A stretch of DNA of 64,000 nt from CAZWZG01 sp964638245 (GCA_964638245.1 CAZWZG010000002.1:1-64000); one strand, 5' to 3'. Shown: positions 33,740 through 42,875, numbered from the stretch's first letter. A program made the numbers and translations. Notes: generated by a model not told the origin, from the sequence alone.

Positions 33740-34678
33740 TTAGAACACTGCGTGATCGGCAAGATCGTGTGTGGCTTCGCCGTCCAGAAGAGCCCGGTAG
33801 TGGTCGAGGAGCAGGTCCGCGCCCGTTTCGGGCGTTGCGGCGTCCGCGTATGCACCCGTCTGCGGATCGCGAACGAGCATTGAGTGCGTTCCATAGAACA
33901 ACCCGATCCGAGCAAGTTCCGCCTTTTCTGCCGCGCGCTTTGAGACGGTGCCGGCAACGCTGAGCGCTGAAATGATGGTCTTCATCACGCCCACCGGAAT
34001 TGTGCGGACTGGTACGGGTCGACCGATCAGGGAACCAAGCATTTCAGCCTGATCAAGCGGCGTAATCGCGGGGCCAGGGCCGCCGATTGGGCAGATCGCA
34101 TTGCTGCATTCTGGTGCCGAAAGGCTTTGGACCATAAAGGCCGCAAGGTCGCGGTCTGAAATTGGCTTGCAGGCTGTCAGACGCCCGTCTCCGAACGCCA
34201 GAAACGGCTTGCCGCCCGCAACACGCGCAACCTGTCCCGACAAGGATTTAAAGAAGGCCGTGGGCCGCACGATGGTCCAGGTCAGTCCCGATCCCTTCAA
34301 GCTTTCCTCAAACGCCAGTTTGGCCTTCTGAAAGGCCAGTTTGGGTTCTTGCACACATAGCGCTGACAAAAGGACAAATCGCGGTGTTTCGGCCTGTTTT
34401 GTGGCCTCAAGGATCGCTTGATGAGCGTCATGATCGATCGACCATGCATCCTTGGGTGCGCCCGAGCGTGACGCCAAACAAGAGATGACCGCATCGAAAG
34501 GCTCATCGATGAAGGCATTGGCGAGCAAGCTCTTTGGATCATTGATGTCGGCGATGCGGGTCTGGACGATCTGTGCGTCACGCCGTCCGACGGCAACGGC
34601 ATCATGCCCGTCTGCTTTCAACTTTCGGGCAACGGCCTGTCCAATGGTACCCGTTGCACCGAAAAGGAGGACGCGCAT
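33740..34678 (-). CDS. bciA: Divinyl (proto)chlorophyllide 8-vinyl reductase, BciA type
   Basis: A 312-residue NADPH-dependent atypical short-chain dehydrogenase with the Rossmann motif GATGTIG (8-14). The blocks FVLLSALCVQEP (101-112), FQKAKLAFE, RPTAFFKSLSGQV (138-150) and FGDGRLTACKPISDRDLAAF (162-181) match plant DVR and bacterial BciA closely. The enzyme reduces the 8-vinyl group in (bacterio)chlorophyll synthesis. In Rhodobacter bciA lies outside the photosynthesis cluster, as here. It starts one base after the DUF1523 stop and is in an operon with it. Confidence 0.85.
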   Translation of the reverse strand: MRVLLFGATGTIGQAVARKLKADGHDAVAVGRRDAQIVQTRIADINDPKSLLANAFIDEPFDAVISCLASRSGAPKDAWSIDHDAHQAILEATKQAETPRFVLLSALCVQEPKLAFQKAKLAFEESLKGSGLTWTIVRPTAFFKSLSGQVARVAGGKPFLAFGDGRLTACKPISDRDLAAFMVQSLSAPECSNAICPIGGPGPAITPLDQAEMLGSLIGRPVPVRTIPVGVMKTIISALSVAGTVSKRAAEKAELARIGLFYGTHSMLVRDPQTGAYADAATPETGADLLLDHYRALLDGEATHDLADHAVF

Positions 34679-35290
34679 CTAGCCCCGGCGACCAAAGAGG
34701 CGATCGAACGCGCGCCGGACCCGGCCGCGCGCTGCGTCAGACGCATCCTCGATGTCGTCAAAGACCGGATCGATACGGTCCTCGCGGAACCGAATCCAAC
34801 GGGCGCGCAGCCAGAGGAGCAGCGCAGCAAGGGCGACAAAGAACCCGATATTGAACCATGGGATCAGGGTTTGGTCGGGTCCGGTCGCCGGTCGGATCGA
34901 AACGGCGTTTGGAAAGGCGGTGAAAAGCGTGCTTCGCCAGCCGTAGTGGGTGACGATCACCCAAACCGGGTCGGCAGCCGTCGAGACAGTGTCGGCGGCG
35001 GCGGTCTGCAAGTTGGCGGTGTCGAATTTCAGGTAGGGCGGCCAGAAATTTGTATCCTCGTTGCGATAAACGCGCTCGCGTCCATTCGCGTTGACACCCT
35101 GGATAAAAAGCACGTCCTTATTGTCGAGCCCGCCGGAATCTGCGTAGAAAATTCGGTTCATACCGAAATCGACGAACGTTTCGTAAGTGCCCACGATACG
35201 CACGATATCTCGCTGCGGCAGCGTATAGTGAAGGAAACCTCCAACCAGTAGGACAACGAACCCAATCAGGCTCCACCGGACATACTGCAT
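34679..35290 (-). CDS. DUF1523 membrane protein
   Basis: A 203-residue protein with an N-terminal helix (about 6-22), a periplasmic middle (DIVRIVGTYETFVDFGMNRI, DTNFWPPYLKFDTANLQT) and a second helix (about 143-162) before a basic cytoplasmic tail. It resembles DUF1523; function unknown. ATG 35290 follows GAGGGAAAACG; upstream in-frame sequence is basic and lacks family features. It is adjacent to bciA on the same strand. Confidence 0.8.
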   Translation of the reverse strand: MQYVRWSLIGFVVLLVGGFLHYTLPQRDIVRIVGTYETFVDFGMNRIFYADSGGLDNKDVLFIQGVNANGRERVYRNEDTNFWPPYLKFDTANLQTAAADTVSTAADPVWVIVTHYGWRSTLFTAFPNAVSIRPATGPDQTLIPWFNIGFFVALAALLLWLRARWIRFREDRIDPVFDDIEDASDAARGRVRRAFDRLFGRRG

Positions 35291-35390
35291 CGTTTTCCCT
35301 CGTCTTCGTCGCGTTTTTTGACATCTAAGCATTCGAACGCCGGTGTGGTAGCCTCTTTTCCCGGATCGCGTCTTGCGGCACTGTCGGACC

Positions 35391-35690
35391 ATGCCTGTCG
35401 CGCGCCCCAAGCTTGTTCCCTCCACCATCCACATCTGGTGCGGCTCATTCGCCTCCCAAGCGCTTGCGTTCGCGCATCTTATGGATTGCGGGATCGATGA
35501 TCTCGACCGGTTTGAGGTGTTGGCGGCGGGTGATGCCCGGCGTCTCAACCATTTCGGTTTGGCTGATGTGCCCGAAGTCACGGAGGGTGTCTTGATCCTT
35601 GATGTCGGGGCAATGGGCGCAGTTGCACCTTTTCAGGATACACAGCACTTAACCTACCTTGGTGCCTTTAAGGGGCAAAGATATGAGTAG
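35391..35690 (+). CDS. Small protein of unknown function overlapping the S58 peptidase gene
   Basis: A 99-residue soluble protein with no match I recognise. It has a mixed helix/strand pattern (TIHIWCGSFASQALAFAHLM, GVLILDVGAMGAV) and two cysteines. It overlaps the next gene by 8 bases (ATG at 35683 before its TAG at 35688), a sign of coupled translation. No good ribosome site precedes 35391, so the start is uncertain; a TTG six codons upstream is possible. Confidence 0.5.
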   Translation: MPVARPKLVPSTIHIWCGSFASQALAFAHLMDCGIDDLDRFEVLAAGDARRLNHFGLADVPEVTEGVLILDVGAMGAVAPFQDTQHLTYLGAFKGQRYE

Positions 35691-36678
35691 TTGGAAACCG
35701 GGTCCTCGCAACTTGATCACGGATGTGCCTGGTGTCATGGTCGGCAACGCGGATGATGCTGCGTTGAAGTCCGGTGTGACGGTGTTTTCGGCGAAAGACA
35801 GGTTTACGGCAGCGGTCCACGTCATGGGGGGGGCTCCCGGGACGCGTGATACCGATTTGCTTGCACCCGAAAACACGATTGATGCCATAGATGCGCTGGT
35901 CCTTTCTGGGGGCAGTGCCTTCGGACTTGATGCGTCTGCGGGCGTGGTGCGTGCCTTAAGGGCACAAGGACGCGGGCTTGAATTGGCCGGACATGTTATT
36001 CCGTTGGTTCCCTCTGCAGTGATCTTCGACTTGCCCAATGGTGGTGACAAAGAATGGGTCGATTCCCCTTATCCCGATCTTGGGTATCGGGCGACGCAGG
36101 CTTTGGCTTACGATTTCAGCATTGGCACATCAGGGGCCGGGACGGGCGCGACCACAGCAGACCTCAAAGGAGGCCTCGGATCAGCATCTGTCGTTTTGGA
36201 CGATGGCACCACTGTCGGCGCCTTGGTTGTCGTCAATCCAGTCGGGACGACTATTGCGGGCGAAGGGCCGGAGTTCTGGGCTGCGCCTTTCGAGGTGGGA
36301 GAAGAGTTCGGCGGCGCAGGCGTTGCGAAGTCTTTTGCTACAACGCCAGTGACCAAGCTTGAACAACGGTTGAACACGGCCATTGCGATAGTTGCAACCG
36401 ACGTAGCGCTCAACAAGGCCGCTGCGAAACGTATGGCCATCGCGGCACATGATGGAATCGCACGGGCCATTGTGCCGTCTCATACTCCATATGACGGCGA
36501 CCTCATCTTTGCGGCGTCAGTGGGAGATCGCCAGATGCAGGATGCGATGTTGGACCCGTTGCGACTGGGCCATGCTTCCGCAATGACCCTCGCTAGGGCG
36601 ATTGCTCGCGCTGTTTTCGCGGCGACACCAGCACCGGGTGATCTGGTCCCGACGTGGCAGCAAAGATTTGCAGATTAA
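35683..36678 (+). CDS. P1-family (S58, DmpA-type) peptidase
   Basis: A 331-residue protein of the Ntn-type DmpA/ArgJ fold, with NLITDVPGVMVGNA at the N-terminus, VLSGGSAFGLDAS (73-85), GTGATTADLKGGLGSAS (153-169) and VGALVVVNPVG. Family members are made inactive and cut themselves to expose a serine or threonine nucleophile, then act as aminopeptidases or amidases; I cannot fix the cleavage point here. AAGGGG lies upstream. The stop overlaps the convergent ALDH stop in TTAA. Confidence 0.87.
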   Translation: MSSWKPGPRNLITDVPGVMVGNADDAALKSGVTVFSAKDRFTAAVHVMGGAPGTRDTDLLAPENTIDAIDALVLSGGSAFGLDASAGVVRALRAQGRGLELAGHVIPLVPSAVIFDLPNGGDKEWVDSPYPDLGYRATQALAYDFSIGTSGAGTGATTADLKGGLGSASVVLDDGTTVGALVVVNPVGTTIAGEGPEFWAAPFEVGEEFGGAGVAKSFATTPVTKLEQRLNTAIAIVATDVALNKAAAKRMAIAAHDGIARAIVPSHTPYDGDLIFAASVGDRQMQDAMLDPLRLGHASAMTLARAIARAVFAATPAPGDLVPTWQQRFAD

Positions 36679-39029
36679 CCTTCGCCGTAAGGGACCCACA
36701 CCGTCTTGATTTCGGTTGCGGCAGCCAGGAATTCGCGGCCTTCCCCGTCGCTTCCAAACCAGTCACGGGATCTGCCATTGTTGACCCACGTGCGCTTGAG
36801 GTTGTCGGCAGCGCGCCGCTCGATCTCTGCGGAAATGTCGCTTGATGAGAAATTCCAAATCGCATCTATTTCTGCGTGATCGGCCAAAGTTCTTGCAAGT
36901 TCGGCATGGGATCCGGTCAGAATGTTGACGACACCAGCGGGCACATCCGAGGTCTCGAGCACCTGGTAGAAATCCGTAGCCGCGAGTGGAAAGGGCTCGG
37001 ACGCTGTCACGACAAGGCGGTTGCCCATGGCCATGGCAGGGCCGATGAGTGAGACGAGACCAAGGAGCGGTGCCTCGTCCGGTGCCAGTGCGCCGATGAT
37101 GCCGGCGGGTTCATTGAGGCCAAGGGCAAGGCCGCGCAGCGGGACGGATTTTGCGGCCCCGTCAAGCTTGTCCGCCCATGCTGCATAGGTGAACAGGCGG
37201 GCGACGGAGGCATCGACTTCTGCGGTGGCGGATTTGGCATTTGTGCCTGTCAGTGCCGAAATCCGCTTGGCGAACTCTTCGCGCCGCGCATTGAGGTTTT
37301 CACCAAGATAGTACAGGATTTGCGCGCGAAGGTGCGCAGTTGTTTTGGCCCACCCAGACGCCTTTGCAGCGGCTTCAACCGCATTACGCACGTCCTTGCG
37401 GTTGGCCCGGGACGCATGGCCGAGCAGGGCGCCCTTTGGACCCCAAATCGCATCGGAATAGCCGCCGTCGGGGCGCGCTTGCTTGCCGTCGATATAGAGT
37501 TTGGCGGTCCGGTCCATACCGTCGGGTTTTGGCGCAGCCGGGGCCGGGAACGCCGCCACGGGTTTCAGAGGCTTCAGCGTGCGCTTGGGTTTCGTGTAGG
37601 CCAGCAAGCCTTCCCAACCACCTTCACGCCCGAACCCGCTTTCGCGCACCCCGCCAAAGCCTGCGGCAGCGTCAAAAAGGTTGGTTGCGTTCACCCACAC
37701 CACGCCGGCAGCCAGCTTTGGCGCGATGTCGAGGGCGAGGTTGATGTTTTCAGACCAAACCGTCGCGGCCAGACCGTAACGCGTGTTGTTTGCCAGTTCG
37801 ACGGCTTCTGCTGGCGTGCGGAACGTCATGGCTACAAGCACCGGCCCGAAGATTTCTTCCTGCATCAAAGCATCGGAAGTCGTGAGGCCCGTGATCAGGG
37901 TCGGCGGGTAGAAGCATCCTTGATCAGGGATCGGCGTTGCAGGTTGGAACACGTCACCGCCCGAGCTTGCTACCTTGGACGCGATCTGGTCATGCTGCAC
38001 GGGGTCCACCACGGCGCCGATGTCGATGCATTTATCGAGCGGATCACCAAGGCGCAGGTTCTCCATGCGGCGTTTGAGGCGCGCGTAGAACGTGTCGGCG
38101 ATGCCCTCCTGCACCAGTAGACGCGAACCTGCGCAACAGACCTGACCCTGGTTGAACCAGATCGCATCGACGAGGCCTTCAATCGCGCTGTCCATGTCAG
38201 CATCGTCAAAGACGATGTAAGGCGATTTGCCACCCAACTCGAGCGTCAGCGCCTTGCCCGACCCGGCGGTGGCCTCGCGGATGATGCGACCCACGTCGGT
38301 CGAGCCGGTGAAGGCGATCTTGTCGATGCCGGGGTGATCCACGATGGCGGCGCCGGTCTCCCCTTCGCCAGTGACAATGTTGATGACGCCGGCTGGAACG
38401 CCCGCTTCGGCGCAGATGTCGGCGAAGAGGAGCGCCGTCAAAGACGTGTATTCAGCCGGCTTCAGCACCACGGTGTTGCCCATCGCGATGGCAGGCGCGA
38501 TTTTCCAGGCCAGCATGAGCAGTGGGAAGTTCCACGGGATGATCTGCCCGCAAACGCCGAGCGCCTCGCGGTCTGGCAACTCAGCGTCCATCAGCTGGGC
38601 CATCCCGGCGTGATAATAGAAATGCCGCGCCACCAGAGGGATATCGATGTCGCGGCTTTCGCGGATCGGTTTGCCGTTGTCGAGCGTTTCGAGAACAGCG
38701 AACAGACGAGACTGCTTCTGAATGATGCGAGCGATGGCGTAAAGGACGCGCGCGCGCTGGTGGCCTGGGATCTTGGCCCAGCCCGGTTGTGCCTTGCGCG
38801 CGGCCTTGACCGCGGCGTCGACATCTTTCGCGGAACCGGTCGAAACCTTGGCCAGCACGTCCCCCGTTGCCGGGTTGCGGGTGTCGAAGGTTTTCGCAGG
38901 CTTCGTCCAGGTGCCGCCGATAAAGTGACCGAATTTCCCTTTGTGCGTGGCGATCCAGTCGCGCGCTTCAACCGCGCTTTCGGGCGCCAGGCCATACTCC
39001 ATTGTTTCGAAGATTTCTTTGACGTTCAT
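36675..39029 (-). CDS. Double-domain aldehyde dehydrogenase
   Basis: A 784-residue fusion. The first domain (about 30-500) is a complete ALDH with FTGSTDVGR, the glutamate motif LELGGKSPY and the cysteine motif GQVCCAGSR. The second (about 520-784) is a shortened ALDH fold without the catalytic cysteine, probably structural or regulatory. In Rhodobacterales this gene sits beside deoC, suggesting that it oxidises acetaldehyde released from deoxyribose-5-phosphate. Its ATG overlaps the stop of a small membrane-protein gene. Confidence 0.9.
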   Translation of the reverse strand: MNVKEIFETMEYGLAPESAVEARDWIATHKGKFGHFIGGTWTKPAKTFDTRNPATGDVLAKVSTGSAKDVDAAVKAARKAQPGWAKIPGHQRARVLYAIARIIQKQSRLFAVLETLDNGKPIRESRDIDIPLVARHFYYHAGMAQLMDAELPDREALGVCGQIIPWNFPLLMLAWKIAPAIAMGNTVVLKPAEYTSLTALLFADICAEAGVPAGVINIVTGEGETGAAIVDHPGIDKIAFTGSTDVGRIIREATAGSGKALTLELGGKSPYIVFDDADMDSAIEGLVDAIWFNQGQVCCAGSRLLVQEGIADTFYARLKRRMENLRLGDPLDKCIDIGAVVDPVQHDQIASKVASSGGDVFQPATPIPDQGCFYPPTLITGLTTSDALMQEEIFGPVLVAMTFRTPAEAVELANNTRYGLAATVWSENINLALDIAPKLAAGVVWVNATNLFDAAAGFGGVRESGFGREGGWEGLLAYTKPKRTLKPLKPVAAFPAPAAPKPDGMDRTAKLYIDGKQARPDGGYSDAIWGPKGALLGHASRANRKDVRNAVEAAAKASGWAKTTAHLRAQILYYLGENLNARREEFAKRISALTGTNAKSATAEVDASVARLFTYAAWADKLDGAAKSVPLRGLALGLNEPAGIIGALAPDEAPLLGLVSLIGPAMAMGNRLVVTASEPFPLAATDFYQVLETSDVPAGVVNILTGSHAELARTLADHAEIDAIWNFSSSDISAEIERRAADNLKRTWVNNGRSRDWFGSDGEGREFLAAATEIKTVWVPYGEG

Positions 39030-39316
39030 GATGTTGCGCGTCCTATGATGACCCACCCGGCGAAGGTGCCAAAGGCGATGAAGCAGGCGGTGAAAGTGAT
39101 GCGTCGGAACCGGTCAACGGCAGCGGCATATTCGAAATACTTGGTGGGCATGTTGCCCCGGCGGCGGGGCCACCAGTAGGTCTTGCGAAAGGTTTCAACC
39201 TCTTCCGGAGACAGGTTTTCGGCGATGCGCTTACGGGCTTTATCGGCCCGTTCGGCTAGTCCGGCGGACACAAGCACGATCACCGCCACGATTGCTAAGG
39301 GGATGAGGTCGCTCAT
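39026..39316 (-). CDS. Small membrane protein between deoC and ALDH
   Basis: A 96-residue protein with two hydrophobic helices (about 4-21 and 72-92) joined by a charged, aromatic loop (KTYWWPRRRGNMPTKYFEY). I do not recognise it. It overlaps the ALDH start by 4 bases and follows deoC by 3 bases, so it belongs to the deoC operon. Confidence 0.7.
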   Translation of the reverse strand: MSDLIPLAIVAVIVLVSAGLAERADKARKRIAENLSPEEVETFRKTYWWPRRRGNMPTKYFEYAAAVDRFRRITFTACFIAFGTFAGWVIIGRATS

Positions 39317-39319
39317 CGT

Positions 39320-40318
39320 CTAGCCAATCCCGTGCCGGAAACCGGCCGAGTAGCGGCCTGTGACGTGATGCTCGAGCTGGCGCTCGATGTCGCCCAAAAG
39401 CGAGGATGCGCCAAATCGGAACAGGTGATTGTTCAGCCAGTCGTTGCCGAGCTCGTCCTTGATCAGCGCAAGGTAGGTCAAAGCATCCTTGGCCTTGGAG
39501 ATACCGCCAGCAGGCTTGTAGCCGACGCGGATCCCGGTTTGTTCATGGAACTCACGGATCGCTCGGATCATTACAAGACTGACCGGGAGCGTGGCGTTCA
39601 CGCTTTCCTTGCCGGTCGACGTTTTGATGAAATCGGCCCCTGCCATCATGCAGATCAGGCTTGCGCGCGCCACGTTGCGAAGGCTGCCAAGTTCGCCGGT
39701 GGCGAGGATCGCTTTGACATGTGCCGGGCCGCACGCCTCGCGGAAGGCTTTCATTTCGTCATAGAGCGCTTGCCAGTTTTGGGTCAGCACGTGTCGGCGC
39801 GAGATGACGATGTCGATCTCGGTTGCGCCGGCGGCGAAGCTTTCGCTGATTTCTGCCACGCGCAAATGGAAGGGCGACAGCCCGGCCGGAAAACCGGTGG
39901 AGACTGCCGCAACCGGCAGGCCGGTGCCCTTGACCGCCTCAACGGCCGTCGGCACCATGTCGTGATAGACGCAGACCGCGCCTGTCGTGATCGGACCCAT
40001 CCCAAGAGCATCGAGAAGCGATGAATTCACAGGATTGGCGGCCTTTGCGCATAAACGTTTCACACGTCCTTCGGTGTCGTCCCCCGAAAGGGTTGTCAGG
40101 TCGATCATGGTGATCGCCTTCAATAGCCAGGCAGCCTGATAGTCTTTTTTGATCGAACGCCGACCGGGCAGCGTTGCGGCGCGACGCTCAATGGCCGACG
40201 TGTTTGCCTGCGCCCGAGCCACCCAGTCGAGGTCCAACTCAAAACCCGGGTTGCGCACCTCTGTTGTGGCGGGCAGGTGGGCTTGGTTCGTGGTTGTCTC
40301 GGCGGTCTGGAGGGGCAT
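39320..40318 (-). CDS. deoC: Deoxyribose-phosphate aldolase
   Basis: A 332-residue class I aldolase that splits 2-deoxyribose-5-phosphate into glyceraldehyde-3-phosphate and acetaldehyde. The Schiff-base lysine is in GADFIKTSTGK, and a second conserved lysine is in GYKPAGGIS. It is longer at the N-terminus than E. coli DeoC (about 260), typical of this lineage. ATG 40318 has GGAG upstream. The open frame runs on far past this start, but that part lies against rpe and is not coding. Operon: deoC - small membrane protein - ALDH. Confidence 0.93.
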   Translation of the reverse strand: MPLQTAETTTNQAHLPATTEVRNPGFELDLDWVARAQANTSAIERRAATLPGRRSIKKDYQAAWLLKAITMIDLTTLSGDDTEGRVKRLCAKAANPVNSSLLDALGMGPITTGAVCVYHDMVPTAVEAVKGTGLPVAAVSTGFPAGLSPFHLRVAEISESFAAGATEIDIVISRRHVLTQNWQALYDEMKAFREACGPAHVKAILATGELGSLRNVARASLICMMAGADFIKTSTGKESVNATLPVSLVMIRAIREFHEQTGIRVGYKPAGGISKAKDALTYLALIKDELGNDWLNNHLFRFGASSLLGDIERQLEHHVTGRYSAGFRHGIG

Positions 40319-40373
40319 GTCGGGGCTCCGCAAGGATGCAATCAAATTGGCACGCGCGACGGCTTTACGCAAC

Positions 40374-40391
40374 TTTGACCGTTTGGTCAAA
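40374..40391. promoter_or_regulatory. Inverted repeat between deoC and rpe
   Basis: TTTGACC (40374-40380), 4 bases, GGTCAAA (40385-40391) is perfect over 7 pairs and lies 56 bases upstream of the deoC ATG and 69 bases before rpe. It is a likely operator for one or both; the protein is unknown. Confidence 0.5.
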
Positions 40392-40459
40392 TTTTTCCGA
40401 TGTGACGGCGCGTGACATCCTTTTTCAGGAACGATAGCAGAGGGCAAAGGAGAGCTGTT

Positions 40460-41143
40460 ATGTCCAATCCAGTCATTATTGCACCGTCCATTCTGGCCGC
40501 TGACTTTGCCAATTTCGGGGCAGAGATCGAAGCCGTTGAAGCACAGGGCGCTGACTGGATCCATGTGGATGTCATGGATGGCCATTTCGTGCCAAACCTG
40601 ACGTTTGGACCTGCGATGTGTGCGGCGATACGGCCCCATATCAAGACAGTCATGGATGTCCATCTGATGATCTCGCCGGTGGACCCGTATATTCAGGCAT
40701 TTGCAGATGCCGGGGCCGATTACCTGACCGCGCATGTTGAGGCGGGGCCGCATTTGCATCGCACCCTCCAAGCCATACGTGCTGCGGGCGTGAAAGCGGG
40801 GGTCGCTCTGAACCCTGCAACGCCAGCAAATTCCATCGCGCATGTTTTGGACATGATCGATCTGGTCTGCGTGATGACGGTGAATCCAGGTTTCGGGGGC
40901 CAAAGCTTCATCGACATGTCCGGCAAAGTCGCAGAGCTGCGTTCGATGTGTGCCGGGCGCGATATCCTTATCGAGATCGATGGGGGCGTAACGCCCGAAA
41001 CAGCGCCAATTGTACGAAGGGCCGGGGCGGATGTCCTCGTCGCGGGGTCCGCTGCGTTCAAGGGTGGCTCGGCCGATGCTCCAGAAGCGTATGGCACCAA
41101 CATTGCGGCCATTCGTGCGGCAGCCGAGGGCACTTTGGCTTGA
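40460..41143 (+). CDS. rpe: Ribulose-phosphate 3-epimerase
   Basis: A 227-residue TIM-barrel enzyme that interconverts ribulose-5-phosphate and xylulose-5-phosphate. Visible family motifs are IAPSILAADFANF, WIHVDVMDGHFVPNLTFGP (metal-binding H and D), VHLMI, TVNPGFGGQSF and EIDGGV. AAAGGAGAG precedes ATG 40460. It is divergent from deoC and is probably a single gene; it may serve the pentose-phosphate path or the Calvin cycle, but no other such genes are near. Confidence 0.96.
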   Translation: MSNPVIIAPSILAADFANFGAEIEAVEAQGADWIHVDVMDGHFVPNLTFGPAMCAAIRPHIKTVMDVHLMISPVDPYIQAFADAGADYLTAHVEAGPHLHRTLQAIRAAGVKAGVALNPATPANSIAHVLDMIDLVCVMTVNPGFGGQSFIDMSGKVAELRSMCAGRDILIEIDGGVTPETAPIVRRAGADVLVAGSAAFKGGSADAPEAYGTNIAAIRAAAEGTLA

Positions 41144-41210
41144 TTGCTTGACGCGCGGAAACTCTCGCGGGGTGCTTTTTCTTTCCGCAACGTTGAAACG
41201 CTGCACCCCC

Positions 41211-41238
41211 TTGCGCCCGGAAAAACCGGCGTCATACT
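41211..41238 (+). promoter_or_regulatory. Possible promoter of the first dppA-like gene
   Basis: TTGCGC (41211-41216), a 16-base spacer and CATACT (41233-41238) lie 38 bases before the ATG. Both boxes are imperfect. Confidence 0.3.
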
Positions 41239-41275
41239 TGCGCGCATAAATACCAAAAAACAGGGAGTTCTTGGA

Positions 41276-42853
41276 ATGGGAACGAAACATCTATGGCTGG
41301 CTGCAAGCGCAATGGCACTCTGTGCTGGCGTTGCATCGGCTGAAACGCTGAACTGGGCCAACAACGGCGACTCGCTGACGCTTGACCCGCATGCGCAAAA
41401 CGAAGGCCCGACTCACACGGTCGCTCACCAGATCTACGAACCGCTCTTGATGCGCGACATGTCGGGCGCAATCGTCCCCGTCCTGGCGACCGAATGGGGC
41501 CCAACGGAAGATCCCAATGTGTGGTCATTCAAACTGCGCGAAGGCGTGACGTTCCATGATGGATCTGCGTTTACTGCAGAAGACGTGGTTTTTTCGATCG
41601 AACGGGCTCTGACGCCCGACAGCGACATGAAGGAGCTGCTGGCGTCGCTGGTTGAAGTGCGGGCTGTCGACGACATGACAGTCGAGTTTGTGACCGATGG
41701 TCCGAACCCGATCTTCCCAAACAACCTCACCAACATGTTCATGATGGACAAGACATGGACCGAGGCGAACAACGCCACCAAGGTGCAGGACTTTGAAGGC
41801 GGCGAGACGACCTTTGCCTCGACCAACACCAACGGCACTGGACCTTACCAGTTGTCGGTTCGTGAGCCGGACGTTCGTACCGTTCTGACGGCCTATGATG
41901 GCTATTGGGGCAAGGACATGTTCCCGCTCGACATCACCGAAATCAATTACACGCCGATCCAGAACGACGCGACACGCGTTGCTGCGTTCCTGTCGGGTGA
42001 AATTGACTTCATCCAAGCATTGCCGGTGCAGGACCTTGGCCGTGTAGCCGGTGTTGACGGTCTGGACGTCCGAACGGCACCTCAGAACCGGGTCATCTTC
42101 TTTGGTATGAACCAGGGCGATGAAGACCTGACGTCTGACAACGTCGATGGAGCAAACCCGCTGGCAGACGTGCGCGTGCGTCAGGCGATCCTCGCCGCCG
42201 TGAACCGTGATGCGATCCAGCAGGTCGTGATGCGGGGTCAATCGCAACCGGCTGGTGTGATCTCGCCTCCGTTCGTGAACGGCTGGACAGCAGAGCTCGA
42301 TGAAGTGCCAGCAACCGACATCGCCGCCGCCAAAGCGCTGATGGAAGAAGCCGGTTATGGCGATGGGTTCTCGATTACGCTGAACTGCCCGAATGATCGT
42401 TACATCAACGATGAAGGCATCTGTCAGGCGGCCGTGGGCATGCTGGCCCAGATCGGGATCGAGGTGAATCTTGAGGCTCTGCCAAAGGCGCAGCACTTCC
42501 CGCTGATCAACAACCTTGAAACCGACTTCTATATGCTGGGTTGGGGTGTTCCGACGTTTGACTCCGAATACATCTTCAACTTCCTCGCGCACACCAAAGG
42601 TGAGCAGTACGGGTCTTGGAATGCGACGCGCTATTCGAACCCTGAGCTTGATACGATGATCCAAGCGCTGGCATCCGAGACGGATATTCCAAAGCGTGAC
42701 GGCATGATCGCTGACATCTGGCAGACGGTTCAGGAGGATGTCCTGTACATTCCGATCCACCACCAGGTGCTGAACTGGGGTCTGAAGTCGAACATTGGCG
42801 CCGAAGTGCAGCCTGAAGACCAGCCCAAGGTGAAGTACTTCACGGTCAACTAA
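41276..42853 (+). CDS. Peptide ABC transporter substrate-binding protein (family 5), first copy
   Basis: A 525-residue periplasmic protein with a signal peptide (MGTKHLWLAASAMALCAGVASA) and the SBP_bac_5 fold, with the family block KLREGVTFHDGSAFTAEDVVFS (split by E and D pairs) at about 83-105. DppA/OppA relatives bind peptides or opines. AGGGAG precedes ATG 41276. A strong terminator follows, so it is expressed on its own although permease genes lie 2.9 kb downstream. Several cysteines (C423-C430 region, LNCPNDRYINDEGIC) may form a disulfide, shared with the second copy. Confidence 0.92.
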   Translation: MGTKHLWLAASAMALCAGVASAETLNWANNGDSLTLDPHAQNEGPTHTVAHQIYEPLLMRDMSGAIVPVLATEWGPTEDPNVWSFKLREGVTFHDGSAFTAEDVVFSIERALTPDSDMKELLASLVEVRAVDDMTVEFVTDGPNPIFPNNLTNMFMMDKTWTEANNATKVQDFEGGETTFASTNTNGTGPYQLSVREPDVRTVLTAYDGYWGKDMFPLDITEINYTPIQNDATRVAAFLSGEIDFIQALPVQDLGRVAGVDGLDVRTAPQNRVIFFGMNQGDEDLTSDNVDGANPLADVRVRQAILAAVNRDAIQQVVMRGQSQPAGVISPPFVNGWTAELDEVPATDIAAAKALMEEAGYGDGFSITLNCPNDRYINDEGICQAAVGMLAQIGIEVNLEALPKAQHFPLINNLETDFYMLGWGVPTFDSEYIFNFLAHTKGEQYGSWNATRYSNPELDTMIQALASETDIPKRDGMIADIWQTVQEDVLYIPIHHQVLNWGLKSNIGAEVQPEDQPKVKYFTVN

Positions 42854-42875
42854 TCTGACCAGTTGAGTAAGATTA

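Noticed and set aside
37320..39179. Plus-strand frames of 266-281 codons opposite the double ALDH
   Set aside because: Antisense shadows of a protein with full ALDH motifs.
40319..41290. Very long minus-strand frame continuing upstream of deoC across rpe
   Set aside because: It lies opposite rpe and the next gene, has no DeoC homology beyond 40318, and a good start with a ribosome site exists at 40318.
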